The notes: generated by a model not told the origin, from the letters alone. A stretch of 64,000 bases of DNA from Hymenobacter sp. YC55 (GCF_029433095.1 NZ_JARNTX010000001.1:1364001-1428000); one strand, 5' to 3'. Positions 18,151 through 26,726 are shown, counted from the stretch's first letter. Numbers and translations are program-made.

Positions 18151-18237
18151 CACCAGGAGTGGGAGTCGAACCCACGAGGGACTAGTGTCACCTGCGGCCT
18201 GCAAGCAGACCCGCCATCACCTCTCGGCAATCCTGGT
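18151..18237 (-). tRNA. Type II (long variable arm) tRNA-like gene, identity uncertain
   Basis: The reverse strand folds as an 87-base tRNA: 7-bp acceptor ACCAGGA/TCCTGGT, D-arm GCC...GGC with AGAGG loop, T-arm GTGGG-TTCGACT-CCCAC, and a variable arm of about 20 bases, as in serine or leucine tRNAs. The discriminator base is G, as in tRNA-Ser; CCA is not encoded. The anticodon arm is unusual: GGTCT pairs AGGCC with a 6-base loop GCTTGC, so the anticodon could be TGC or GCA, neither a serine anticodon. It may be a tRNA variant or a decayed gene. Confidence 0.65.
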
Positions 18238-18336
18238 TATTCTCAGAAGAACCTATGAAGCCCAGCTACTGACCGAGCTTCATACACTTACAGTGAACAA
18301 ATAGGCTCTTTGAGGAAGTATTTGTAATAACATATT

Positions 18337-18633
18337 CTATGAAGGTAGAATTACGTGCGTATTGAGTACCGTGCTTAGTTCCATAAAGGCGTTGTTCCAA
18401 GACTCAAGAGAAGAACATTTGATCTCCCGTTGTATACCTCCTTTTAAGCTTATGCGAATCACGTAGACTTGCCCATCAGGAGTAATAAAGCCTTTGTTCT
18501 GCTCACGATTGTCCTCTGTGATGTCGACACTAAAACGAGAGATAGTAGAAATTTCTGCAGTATTAAAAATAGAGTAGGCATTCGTGCCTAATTGAATAAA
18601 AGGCGGAGTAGAAACCTGTTGTTGGTTTTTCAT
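18337..18633 (-). CDS. Hypothetical protein, 98 aa
   Basis: Starts MKNQQQVSTPPFIQLGTNAY. The body is sheet-rich (AEISTISRFSVDIT, DGQVYVIRISLKGGIQREIK) with a short final helix, which looks like a PH- or barrel-like small fold, but no family is named. It is downstream of the ribbon-helix-helix gene on the same strand, first genes at the left side of the phage-derived element. Confidence 0.55.
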   Translation of the reverse strand: MKNQQQVSTPPFIQLGTNAYSIFNTAEISTISRFSVDITEDNREQNKGFITPDGQVYVIRISLKGGIQREIKCSSLESWNNAFMELSTVLNTHVILPS

Positions 18634-18707
18634 ATAGTAGAAGCGTGAGAATTAAGCAGACAGCAAATACTGTACAAGTGACTCAGCGGCTGACTGGAAA
18701 GCGCCTC

Positions 18708-18887
18708 CTAGTCGGGCAGATTAAGTCCGAACTGTTCGATAATGTATTCACTCACTCCACGGTTGGCTGCCTCTGCAATGCGCATCAGTTTATTGTACTC
18801 ATCATCCGTGAAGGAAAGCGTCCGGTTGCGCTTATGGCGGGCCGGGTCTTTCGGCGGGCGGCCGGTGCGCTTGGGTTTTTCATCCAT
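18708..18887 (-). CDS. Ribbon-helix-helix DNA-binding protein, 59 aa
   Basis: Reverse-strand ATG at 18887. The product begins MDEKPKRTGRPPKDPARHKR (basic arm with an AT-hook-like GRPP) and continues NRTLSFTDDEYNKLMRIAEA and GVSEYIIEQFGL, a typical MobC/CopG-like ribbon-helix-helix: a beta strand (NRTLSFT), helix, turn, helix. It is divergent from the early operon at 19107, with an inverted repeat between, so it is the natural candidate repressor. A related protein is at 37604-37813. Confidence 0.75.
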   Translation of the reverse strand: MDEKPKRTGRPPKDPARHKRNRTLSFTDDEYNKLMRIAEAANRGVSEYIIEQFGLNLPD

Positions 18888-18983
18888 GGTGGATCAAAGA
18901 TAAATAAATATTAGGGTTAGGCAATGCGTAAAAACAATTGTAAATTAATTTGAGCATTTGTTTTTACATTTGCATAAAGTATG

Positions 18984-19015
18984 TACATTTGAAGAGTTGA
19001 ACCTGAGTGTTCAAC
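18984..19015 (+). promoter_or_regulatory. Promoter-like TACATTTG with overlapping inverted-repeat operator
   Basis: TACATTTG (18984-18991) fits the Bacteroidota -7 box TAnnTTTG. A TTTG occurs at 18957-18960, 23 bases upstream, a little far for the -33 box. Just downstream is GTTGAAC-CTGAGT-GTTCAAC (18996-19015), a perfect 7-bp inverted repeat where transcription would begin. This suits an operator controlling the operon starting at 19107. A leader with hairpins (AGGGC...GCCCT near 19065) lies between. Confidence 0.5.
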
Positions 19016-19106
19016 AAAAAAAGAGGCCGCTCCGGGCAAGGAACGACCTCCGATTTCGAAACAGGGCGGGCAAGCCCTATTACTTCATCTACTTAACCCC
19101 AAAGGT

Positions 19107-19460
19107 ATGCTAACTGCAACCATGGAAGCAACTGCTATGCTAATTGCTTCCCCCACAACCAAGTACACTGGCCCGCTGGGCCGGAAGTTTAAAAAGGAGG
19201 CCGAAGTTAAGTTGGCCCAAAACAGGCACCTGCTCACGCTCTCGGCTATGCGTTCCAACATCATGTCCATGATGTGTGAGGCCGACCTTTTCGCCGCAGA
19301 CGAGCAACTACGCGCCAATGATAGGGTGTTTCAGTGCGAGAGCATCCCACAGCTGCACCGCTGGTATTGCAACGTGTATCGGGTATTCACAGAGCGCCGC
19401 AACGCGCTCCGGTTACCCTTTGTCGATGGTTCCACTTTTTTAATGGCGGTGGCCTCCTAG
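19107..19460 (+). CDS. Hypothetical early-operon protein, 117 aa
   Basis: Starts at ATG 19107 (MLTATMEATAML) or at ATG 19122. Helical, with GRKFKKEAEVKLAQNRHLLT and a Cys/Trp-bearing second half (CESIPQLHRWYCNVYRVF). No family recognised. First gene of a run 19107-20315 with spacing of 4 bases and a 4-base overlap. Confidence 0.6.
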   Translation: MLTATMEATAMLIASPTTKYTGPLGRKFKKEAEVKLAQNRHLLTLSAMRSNIMSMMCEADLFAADEQLRANDRVFQCESIPQLHRWYCNVYRVFTERRNALRLPFVDGSTFLMAVAS

Positions 19461-19464
19461 TCTT

Positions 19465-19731
19465 ATGGCAGCAGTCTATGATTTGGCGGAACTCAACCGC
19501 CGCGCCGCCGCGATTCGCGAGGAAGAAACGGTCTTAGATGAGTTCTTTGTCGGCAACGTGACGCACGTCACCATTACAGCAGGCGACAAAACATTAACGG
19601 TTGAGGTGAGCAAGCGTACCAGTATGGGCGTGGTGCATGAGTTACTGCTAGCCGCTATTGAGAAGCGGGAAAAGACAGAAAAGCAAATGGGATCAGTTCG
19701 GCGCATTGAGCAAGGAGGGCAGGAAATATGA
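19465..19731 (+). CDS. Hypothetical early-operon protein, 88 aa
   Basis: Starts MAAVYDLAELNRRAAAIREE, with a middle strand pair (VTHVTITAGDKTLTVEVSKR) and a C-terminal helix (VVHELLLAAIEKREKTEKQM). Not recognised. Its stop overlaps the next start as ATGA, so translation of the next gene is coupled. Confidence 0.65.
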   Translation: MAAVYDLAELNRRAAAIREEETVLDEFFVGNVTHVTITAGDKTLTVEVSKRTSMGVVHELLLAAIEKREKTEKQMGSVRRIEQGGQEI

Positions 19732-20315
19732 TTGCTACGTTGCTAGATGTTAGAAGGCCTGTATACTGCACTACGCCTGAACTCAGAAAAGAGCAGGCCA
19801 GAATTGCAGCTGTGCTAACCAATGATGAGTTAGAAGGACGCGACATCAATAATTTGGAAAAGGCACTGACTGAGATTAGCAATACACTTTCTAAGCGGCG
19901 TGCCTTGAACCCCGAGCCTGTTCCCCCAACCACTGCTTGCCTCGGAAGCTACTCTGACCTGTGCACCAAGATTGGCCCTGAACCCAACTTGCCTATTTGG
20001 CGTGCTGGCTCAATGCTTGGGCATCATCAACAGATGTGTTTAATTGACACAGATACCATGGCCCCGCGCTTCCCAAAGGGCACTATCGTAGTAGGGCAGC
20101 GAGTAGCGGCTGGAGAAATGCTTCCCGCGGCCGTCTACATTTGGATTACGGGAGGCGCGGTGGCTATGGGAAGGCTGGAAAGCGCCATACTCAATACTAA
20201 GTGTTCGAATGGTATAATGCTAACCCAAGACAACCGTAATGAAAACGTACTGTGTTTTCTAGATTGGTTAGCACCTGAGTTTATCTTGTATAGAGTTACG
20301 CATTACATGCGCTAG
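19728..20315 (+). CDS. S24-fold protein lacking the catalytic dyad, 195 aa
   Basis: The N-terminal 90 residues are helical. The C-terminal half, LIDTDTMAPRFPKGTIVVGQ and then a PAAVYIWITGGAVAMGRLES stretch, follows the peptidase S24 pattern of LexA and CI repressors (xGDSMxPxxxxGDxV...xxVKRL), but the nucleophile Ser is Thr (TDTM) and the Lys is replaced in AMGRL. It therefore probably cannot cleave itself. Compare the UmuD at 932. Assignment to the fold is by motif only. Coupled to the gene upstream by ATGA overlap. Confidence 0.6.
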   Translation: MIATLLDVRRPVYCTTPELRKEQARIAAVLTNDELEGRDINNLEKALTEISNTLSKRRALNPEPVPPTTACLGSYSDLCTKIGPEPNLPIWRAGSMLGHHQQMCLIDTDTMAPRFPKGTIVVGQRVAAGEMLPAAVYIWITGGAVAMGRLESAILNTKCSNGIMLTQDNRNENVLCFLDWLAPEFILYRVTHYMR

Positions 20316-20561
20316 TTCAGTCAGCAAGTTTTTTTCGTTACTAAGCTTCCAGATTTGATCTAAAGCTGATGAAGCTGGAACTCATGTTTTCAGACTGAAT
20401 TCAAGCTAAAATCCGTGGATGCTTACAAGTTAGAACCATGTTTACCGGTATCAGAGGATCCTGTAAGAAACCATGAAATGTAGCTCAGGTACTAAGTGCT
20501 TATCACTTTTTCATCCTTTGAATGAGAAGCTCTTACTTTTTTCATATTGTACTTACCACAA

Positions 20562-21557
20562 ATGCCAACAAGTAATAGCCTACGAGATAGCCTTTTTAAT
20601 GCAGAGTATCTGCGTAAACGTAATCAGGCGGTTGAGAAAGTGCTAATTCTAGTTGGTGTGGCTTTATTCGGTGATGAAGAATTTACCGACAACCCAGAGG
20701 TAGTATATTCTCGCATTGAAGAAAAGTACGGCGCGTTGGGATACTTTACTGCCGAGGCAAAGAAATTTGCGAAAAAAGTAGAGGAATGTGAGAAGCAATA
20801 TGGACGGCTCCATCCTTACCATCCTGCTTTTGCTGCTGAATTCTTGAAAAGCATGTCATCAGTTAAGCGGTGGGATGCGATCATACACTTTAATCAATTT
20901 TGTGATCAACATTCCCTTCATAGTGCAAATGATTATCTCTACCTGATTGATGTGCTAGAAGAGGGACTCCAGAATCAAGAATATCAGAAGTCTTCGCTCG
21001 AGAGAGCCCTGAGTTGGCTGCATGAGGTAACGCCATTAAAGTTCGAAGCTGAACTTAAAGCAAGAAGCTCAGGCTCTCAAATAAATTCAGAAAGCATAGA
21101 AGGGATAATCAGCTTAACAGGAGAACCAGCACCAAGCTCATTACTAAAGCAGCAAGATATAGTTTCCCATGAGGCAGTTTCTAAGTCGACAATCAGCAAA
21201 AACCACAGGGGGCGTCAGCCTGATGTAGCAAAGCTGCAGAATATAAGCTTAGAGAAAGTCCGAGCTATATTCATTGAGATTAACATAGGCTCCATCTATA
21301 ATCAGGCTGGTGAATGGGCGGCCGCGTTTACTGCTCTAGTAGCAAGGAAATTTTTAATAGGAAATGCTTATGCAATTGACAGGTGGGCGACTGAGTGCGA
21401 ATTCGAAGGGCTTGGTTCAAAATCAATACGTAAAACGCTAAGCAATTGCATAGACGCAACTGATAGTGAAGATTTTAAAGGGCATTCAAAAAGGATCTTC
21501 ATAGCAGTAAATCAGGAATTGGATAAGCATAAGGACGGTAAAAAGGAAAAGAAATAG
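20562..21557 (+). CDS. Hypothetical protein, 331 aa
   Basis: Starts MPTSNSLRDSLFNAEYLRKR; the N-terminal half is helical, residues about 190-230 form a polar linker (SKSTISKNHRGRQPDVAKL) and the C-terminus ends with KDGKKEKK. No membrane segment or enzymatic motif. AT-richer than the replication genes that follow. Starts 246 bases after the S24-like gene, a gap in which I see no gene. Confidence 0.65.
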   Translation: MPTSNSLRDSLFNAEYLRKRNQAVEKVLILVGVALFGDEEFTDNPEVVYSRIEEKYGALGYFTAEAKKFAKKVEECEKQYGRLHPYHPAFAAEFLKSMSSVKRWDAIIHFNQFCDQHSLHSANDYLYLIDVLEEGLQNQEYQKSSLERALSWLHEVTPLKFEAELKARSSGSQINSESIEGIISLTGEPAPSSLLKQQDIVSHEAVSKSTISKNHRGRQPDVAKLQNISLEKVRAIFIEINIGSIYNQAGEWAAAFTALVARKFLIGNAYAIDRWATECEFEGLGSKSIRKTLSNCIDATDSEDFKGHSKRIFIAVNQELDKHKDGKKEKK

Positions 21558-21657
21558 ATGCTACTCTTTTTCCTGCATTTCCTGTATTTCCTATTAGGTA
21601 ACAATGCCTGACAAGCCCTAACAACCTTGCTGCCGTCATCACCAACAGACGGTAGTT

Positions 21658-21939
21658 ATGAATAATCCTTTCGACATTCTCAATGCCAAGCTAGATAGTA
21701 TTGAGGTCTTAATTCATCAAGCACTGCAGCGCAACGCTCTTCAACCTATTGTCGAAATAGGCGGGCTTGAACTGGCTCAGGAAGTAACCCGCCTGAGTAA
21801 GGCTCGCTTATACACGCTGGTATCTACCCGGCAGATTCCGCACAGCAAACGTGGCAATAAGCTCTACTTCAACCGAGTTGACCTCCTAGCCTGGGTAGAG
21901 CAAGGCACCCGCGTCGGAAAGGAGGTGGCAAATGGCTAG
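21658..21939 (+). CDS. Helix-turn-helix (excisionase/MerR-like) protein, 93 aa
   Basis: The C-terminal half LAQEVTRLSKARLYTLVSTR followed by QIPHSKRGNKLYFNRVDLLA is an HTH_17 excisionase-type winged helix: helix pair, wing, then the F-R--L--W tail. A DNA-binding role in excision or early control is likely. It overlaps the KilA-N gene by 8 bases, indicating coupling. Confidence 0.8.
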   Translation: MNNPFDILNAKLDSIEVLIHQALQRNALQPIVEIGGLELAQEVTRLSKARLYTLVSTRQIPHSKRGNKLYFNRVDLLAWVEQGTRVGKEVANG

Positions 21940-22729
21940 CTCTGCAACCCCACGCATCATTATCTGCAAGAATAATGATGTCATCACGATCAATGATCAT
22001 AGAATCCATAGAGATAAAGATGGACGCTTAAGCGTTACGGATATATGGATAGGAATGGGAAGGTTGCGCAGCAACCGACCTGCGATTTGGATCACCTTGC
22101 CTACCACTCTCGGCTTTCTGAGTGCCACCGAACGATTTTTAAAGGTCAAAAAATCTGACCTTTTAGTTTCCACTGTTGGTAGGGGAGGAGGTACTTATGC
22201 TCATGTGCAGATTGCATTGGAGTATGCCCAATACCTGAGTCCCGATTTAGCGGTAGCGGTTAACCAAATCTTCCTAGAACGGGTCGAGGAGGAAAAGAAC
22301 CCTGACCTGATCCTCGACCGGGCCGAAGCTACGTACCGCCGGCGCGGCTTTACGGAGAGTCAGATCCGAGCCCGCTTCCAAGGCAAGGCCACGCGCAACC
22401 GCCTTGTGACTGTATTGGCCGCCCATGGTGTACGCAAGCAGGGCTACCGGCTTTGCACCAACGCGACCTACACGCCGCTCTGGGGCGGGCCAGCCGCTGT
22501 CATCCGGCAGCGCAAGAACCTGTCCGAAAAAGCTAATACCCGCGAGCACATGAGCGAGAAAGAACTCGTGGCGCTGCATCTCTCCGAACTCATGGCGGCC
22601 GAGAGCATCGAGCAAAAGAACGCCCGCGGCAACCAAGGCTGCGCGGCTGAGTGCTTCCGGGCCTCCGAGGCAGTAGCCAAGATGCTCGTCGCCCACACCG
22701 CCGGCCATCCCCGCGCCGCGGGCCAGTAA
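21932..22729 (+). CDS. KilA-N domain protein
   Basis: A 265-residue phage protein. Residues about 10-110 form a KilA-N domain: DGRLSVTDIW, RPAIWITLPTTLGFL, FLKVKKSDLLVSTVGRGGGT and YAHVQIALEYAQYLSPDLAV. KilA-N is a DNA-binding domain found in phage antirepressors and early proteins. The C-terminal part is Ala/Glu-rich and ends in NQGCAAECFRASEAVAKML. Located in the early region beside an HTH protein. Confidence 0.85.
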   Translation: MASSATPRIIICKNNDVITINDHRIHRDKDGRLSVTDIWIGMGRLRSNRPAIWITLPTTLGFLSATERFLKVKKSDLLVSTVGRGGGTYAHVQIALEYAQYLSPDLAVAVNQIFLERVEEEKNPDLILDRAEATYRRRGFTESQIRARFQGKATRNRLVTVLAAHGVRKQGYRLCTNATYTPLWGGPAAVIRQRKNLSEKANTREHMSEKELVALHLSELMAAESIEQKNARGNQGCAAECFRASEAVAKMLVAHTAGHPRAAGQ

Positions 22730-22732
22730 AAA

Positions 22733-22762
22733 AGGCAGGCCCCCTCCAACAGGTGCCTGCCT
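22733..22762. terminator. 8-bp hairpin after the KilA-N gene
   Basis: AGGCAGGC pairs with GCCTGCCT. Flanking runs are A on both sides of the plus strand, so the U-run appears only for minus-strand transcripts. The polarity is odd for terminating the KilA-N gene. Confidence 0.35.
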
Positions 22763-22920
22763 AAAAAACTACTCCATAAAACTTTCGCAAAGAAAATGAA
22801 AACCACGCACTTATCGGCTTTTCAGGGCCAAAAACAAGAGCGGCACAGAAGGATTGTCCGCGCCGATGGATTCGCATACTCTTTCCGCTCTTCTAGCACG
22901 CCGCAGTCCGGCGCCGGTGT

Positions 22921-23322
22921 ATGCTAAGCCCGGAGCAGGAGTATGCGCACTACCAGGCGTATGTGGCCGCGCTCTTTACGGCCCCATTCCTAAGAGAAGA
23001 ACAGTTGCTCGCCAACCTTACCGCGTACTGGCCTGGCGATGCCGCCGAAACCCTGTCCGAACTAGTGGCTGTGGGTTTGGTCGAAGTAGCCCCCACGGGG
23101 CGTTACCGGCTGCCCTTGCCCGCAGGGATACTTTCTCTCCCAAGCGGCGAGCCGGTACCAATCGCGAAGCCTCAGCCTACCGTGGTGGACCAAGCAGCAC
23201 CCCATCCGCAGCCACCCATTAAAACGTCGGCCGCAGTACCTGCACGGGCGTCAAGGGAAGCGCCGCAGCCGCAGTTCAAGCCGCTTCGGTTGATGATCGC
23301 GACGGTGGCTTCTACCCGGTAG
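22921..23322 (+). CDS. Hypothetical protein, 133 aa
   Basis: Starts MLSPEQEYAHYQAYVAALFT. The first 70 residues (EQLLANLTAYWPGDAAETLS, LVAVGLVEVAPTGRYRLP) have the helix and wing layout of a small winged-helix DNA-binding domain; the remainder is Pro-rich and probably unstructured. The alternative frame from 22854 is the shadow. Part of the replication region. Confidence 0.6.
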   Translation: MLSPEQEYAHYQAYVAALFTAPFLREEQLLANLTAYWPGDAAETLSELVAVGLVEVAPTGRYRLPLPAGILSLPSGEPVPIAKPQPTVVDQAAPHPQPPIKTSAAVPARASREAPQPQFKPLRLMIATVASTR

Positions 23323-23383
23323 CCAGACATCACCTCGCCGGCTGTAGGGCCTGGCCAGGTATTCCTTTCTACGTGCCCGCCCC

Positions 23384-24277
23384 ATGAACTACATTACGCT
23401 CATCAATGCTTTCTGGGCCAAGGATCTGGAGCATTCCTTCACCCCCAATGACATCGCCGTGTACTTCCGACTACTGGAGCGCTGCAACGCATTAGGGTGG
23501 AAGAATCCCTTCAACTTCTCAGTGGATGAACTACTGGTGAAGCTGCGACTACGAACCAAGGACCCGTTGGATACGGCCCGCAACCGCTTAAAGCAAGCCG
23601 GCCTGCTCGACTTTCGGAACGGACAGGGGCGGGGCCACACGACCACCTACTGGCTGGCCACCCCGCTGCAGGAACCGGAAGAGAATCCAGAAAGGGGGCA
23701 GAAAAACACCCCCTTTATCTCCCCCTATTCGCCCCCCTTTTCGCCTACCTTTTCACCCCCGACAACCCCCCTAGTACATAAAACTAAACTAAACAAAACA
23801 AAAGAAGAGACAGCTAACGCTGTCACAGGGTGCGCGGGTGCGCAGGCTTCTGATTCGATGGTGGATTCCAAACTGCCAACTAAGTCGGCAGCAGAACCAC
23901 CCAAAGGGGCGCCTTCACCTGGCAAAAAGAAAAGCAAACCCCGCGCCGCCCGCCCGGCGCCGGCCGCGCCGCCTCCGCTCGAAACCCGCTGGCCGGAACT
24001 CGTCGCCGAGCTTGACGCGGAAGGGCAGTCCACCTGGGCCCGCTTCGTGGCGTGGGAAAAAGAGAACCCCTTGCCCAAGGTCTTCTCCATGGTCGAGCCG
24101 CTATTGCCCAAACAACTCGTGGAGTTGACCCACAAGCATGGCAGCGGGGAGGTGACCAGCATTTTGCTCGACATGCAGAACCGTCGCACCCTGCACGCCG
24201 ATTACGACTCGGCCAATCTCACCGTGCAAGCCTGGCTGCGCCTGCGCAAAAAGCGTGAAGCCGCCCTCTCTTCCTAA
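23384..24277 (+). CDS. Phage replication initiator-like protein, 297 aa
   Basis: The N-terminal 100 residues are a winged helix typical of phage replication proteins (SFTPNDIAVYFRLLERCNAL, RTKDPLDTARNRLKQAGLL, then GRGHTTTYWL). A low-complexity Pro/Lys linker follows (110-205), then a conserved C-terminal helical domain ending in LRLRKKREAALSS. By analogy with DnaD/O-type proteins it may load the helicase. The next gene, a primase-helicase, starts 22 bases downstream, supporting this. Confidence 0.7.
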   Translation: MNYITLINAFWAKDLEHSFTPNDIAVYFRLLERCNALGWKNPFNFSVDELLVKLRLRTKDPLDTARNRLKQAGLLDFRNGQGRGHTTTYWLATPLQEPEENPERGQKNTPFISPYSPPFSPTFSPPTTPLVHKTKLNKTKEETANAVTGCAGAQASDSMVDSKLPTKSAAEPPKGAPSPGKKKSKPRAARPAPAAPPPLETRWPELVAELDAEGQSTWARFVAWEKENPLPKVFSMVEPLLPKQLVELTHKHGSGEVTSILLDMQNRRTLHADYDSANLTVQAWLRLRKKREAALSS

Positions 24278-24299
24278 CGCCCGCTACCGGCATCTCCCC

Positions 24300-26321
24300 A
24301 TGAACTACGAAGTCTGCCAAGGCGGCCCCCACATGCGCGGGACCGTGCGGCCCAAATCCGAGATTATCCTGCAGCCCACGGACGAGGAGTTCTACCTCTC
24401 CATGTTCGGCTTCGACAACACCATCTACGAGCACCTGCAAGTCCACCGCGACCCGCAGACCGGCAAGTCCACCGTGGCCGGCTTTGCGGGGAGCTACTTC
24501 GCCGAGTTTCTCTACTTCGACATCGACCGCGAAGGGGATCTGCCTGGCAGTTTGGAAGCGACCCGGGATTTGCTCAAACGCCTCTATGCCCGCTTTCAGC
24601 TCTCGCCCAAGCACTTGTTTCTCTCCTTTTCCGGCAGCAAGGGCTTCCATGTCGGGTTGCACCAGAGCTTATTCGGTGGGTTTACGCCCTCGCCGCAACT
24701 GCCGACCCAGCTCAACGTGCTCGCCGCCCGGCTGCTGGCGGAATGCCACGAGCTGACCCTGGCTCAGCTGCAAGCCAAAGCCTACGAAGCCAAACAGGCG
24801 GGGACGCAGTTTGCGAGCGTCGATCTGGGCATCTACAACAACAACCGCATTTTCCGGGTCCTCAACTCCCGCAACAAAAAGGGCCGCTACAAGGTGGGCC
24901 TGACCAGTACCGAGCTCCTGACGCTGTCGCTCGACGAGATCTTGGCCCTCGCCAACACGCCCCGCCCGGACTACAAGCCCGAGGCCAAGCTCACGAGTCT
25001 GACGCCTATTGCGGAACTGGCCGGTCTGTGGGAGTACGCCCGCACCTTCGACATGGCTGCCTTTACCAAAGCGACGCTCGGCGCGAAAAATGGCACCGGT
25101 CAAGGCAGTATTGACCGCGACTTCTTTGCCCCGCCCCAACCCGGAGAGCGCGATAACACCCTCTTCAAGCAGGCCTGCCACCTCTTTGATCATTCCGCCC
25201 TCTACGAAACGCACGTGCTACAGCTCATCGCCGCCATCAATCAGGCCACGAGCGAGCCATTGCCCGATGCGGATGTGCAGCGCATCGTGCGCTCGGCTTT
25301 TAAAACCACCCAGCGCCACAAAGCCACTGCGGGCAGTTCCGTGCTAACGGCGACGGCGGCCGCGACCAACCAAGTGGAGATTTGGAGTAACTGGACCGAG
25401 GAGTGGCTCGACTACTACACGCAGCAGCCGAGCCCGATGACGTGCCTAGTGCCGGAAATCGACGAGGACCAGCAGCAGAGCTTCAAGGGCAAGCTGGCCG
25501 TGCTCATCGGTTCGGGTGGCACGCGCAAAAGCTACTTTGCCCAAAACGTGATTGCCCAAAACGTGCTCGGCTACGGCAACCGCTTCCTGTACTCATCCAT
25601 GGAAATGGGCAAGCCCGAGACGGTCAACCGTTTTTTGGACATGTACTTCGACGCCGAAGAAGGAATGCCGGCCAGCCGGGTGCTGCAGGGCTACGCCCGC
25701 CAAAGCAAAGAACAAACCCGCGAACTACTTAGAGCCGGCTCCCAAGCCATCGCCGACCAACTGGTGCTCACCGGCAACGGCGGCAAGACAACGCAGGACT
25801 ACGAGCGCGATATTCAGCAGACGATCCAACTCTACGGCTCCTTGGACGGACTCGTCATTGACGGCCTCTCGGCCATGGGGGGCAAGGGGGAAGAGACGGA
25901 GCGCTACAGCCGCACCACGCTCGAATTGAAAGAGCTGGCCAAGCGCTACAACCTCTTCATTTTGCTGATCTGCCACACCACCAAGGCCTGCGCGGCGCAT
26001 ACGCGGGATGCCCGCCCCTTCGTGCGGGGTTCGGAAAAGATTCTCGATAACTCCGACTTTTCACTCTGCTTTGCCAATATCATCGACCGGGTCAAGTCCA
26101 CGCCCGACAACATCCAGTACACCCCGCACCTGGCCCACGTCAAGTACTACAACAAGCGCGGCTCGGGCAAGATGCTCAACCAACTGCTTGAATTCGACGG
26201 GCTGCGCAAATCCTTCGGCGTGAGCGCGGCCCCGCTGCACGACTACCCCGATCACGACACGTTTGTGCGCGAATTCAACAGGCAGGCCCGCAAAGCCGCC
26301 GGCGACAACGATCCCTTCTAA
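24300..26321 (+). CDS. Phage primase-helicase fusion, 673 aa
   Basis: The N-terminal archaeo-eukaryotic primase-type domain has the DxD pair (FLYFDIDREG, Asp74 and Asp76) and SGSKGFHVGL (111-120). The C-terminal half is a RecA/DnaB-like helicase with Walker A GSGGTRKSYF (about 402-412) and Walker B DGLVIDGLSA (about 516). A final EFDGLRKSFGV block closes it. The ATG at 24300 is favoured over the open frame upstream, since it begins the conserved start MNYEVCQGG. This is the replication core of the element. Confidence 0.88.
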   Translation: MNYEVCQGGPHMRGTVRPKSEIILQPTDEEFYLSMFGFDNTIYEHLQVHRDPQTGKSTVAGFAGSYFAEFLYFDIDREGDLPGSLEATRDLLKRLYARFQLSPKHLFLSFSGSKGFHVGLHQSLFGGFTPSPQLPTQLNVLAARLLAECHELTLAQLQAKAYEAKQAGTQFASVDLGIYNNNRIFRVLNSRNKKGRYKVGLTSTELLTLSLDEILALANTPRPDYKPEAKLTSLTPIAELAGLWEYARTFDMAAFTKATLGAKNGTGQGSIDRDFFAPPQPGERDNTLFKQACHLFDHSALYETHVLQLIAAINQATSEPLPDADVQRIVRSAFKTTQRHKATAGSSVLTATAAATNQVEIWSNWTEEWLDYYTQQPSPMTCLVPEIDEDQQQSFKGKLAVLIGSGGTRKSYFAQNVIAQNVLGYGNRFLYSSMEMGKPETVNRFLDMYFDAEEGMPASRVLQGYARQSKEQTRELLRAGSQAIADQLVLTGNGGKTTQDYERDIQQTIQLYGSLDGLVIDGLSAMGGKGEETERYSRTTLELKELAKRYNLFILLICHTTKACAAHTRDARPFVRGSEKILDNSDFSLCFANIIDRVKSTPDNIQYTPHLAHVKYYNKRGSGKMLNQLLEFDGLRKSFGVSAAPLHDYPDHDTFVREFNRQARKAAGDNDPF

Positions 26322-26357
26322 GCCCAACGACTCCCATCCCCCTTATTTCCCCGGTCT

Positions 26358-26672
26358 ATGCAAACGGTTATCACCTCTGGCGTCGCCTACGCCCAATTAC
26401 TCGAAGACCTGCGTGCGCTCATCCGCCACGAGTTGAATCTGACGCAGGCCACCGGTACGGCGGCGGCGCCCGCCAGCGAGGCGGAGGAACTGCTCACCAT
26501 CCGGCAAGCCGCCACGCTGCTCGATGTGTGCCCACAGACCGTGCACGAGTGGAAGCGCCGCGGTTTGCTGCCCTACCACAAGATGGGCGGCCGCACCTAC
26601 CTCAAGAAAACCGATGTGCTCGCCGCCCTCACAGGTGCGCAGCGCACCCACAAGGGCAGGCGAGGAGGGTAG
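26358..26672 (+). CDS. HTH_17 (excisionase-like) protein, 104 aa
   Basis: The C-terminal half LLTIRQAATLLDVCPQTVHE followed by WKRRGLLPYHKMGGRTYLKK is a standard MerR/excisionase winged helix. The N-terminal 45 residues are a helical tail like that of the 21658 gene, so the two are paralogous in architecture. Lies 36 bases after the primase-helicase stop. Confidence 0.82.
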   Translation: MQTVITSGVAYAQLLEDLRALIRHELNLTQATGTAAAPASEAEELLTIRQAATLLDVCPQTVHEWKRRGLLPYHKMGGRTYLKKTDVLAALTGAQRTHKGRRGG

Positions 26673-26726
26673 CCCCTACAGTGTCTGCTAAGTGACCCCA
26701 TCTCTCACCTTTACTTCTGTTACCCC

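Noticed and set aside
18151..18237. tRNA as the integration site of the prophage
   Set aside because: Its 3' end points to the left, away from the element, and I did not find a duplicated 3' end near 43.7 kb.
22854..23222. Frame of 122 codons overlapping the 22921-23322 gene
   Set aside because: Composition is arginine/serine/proline-rich as in out-of-frame reading of GC-rich DNA. The 22921 frame has a coherent helical start.
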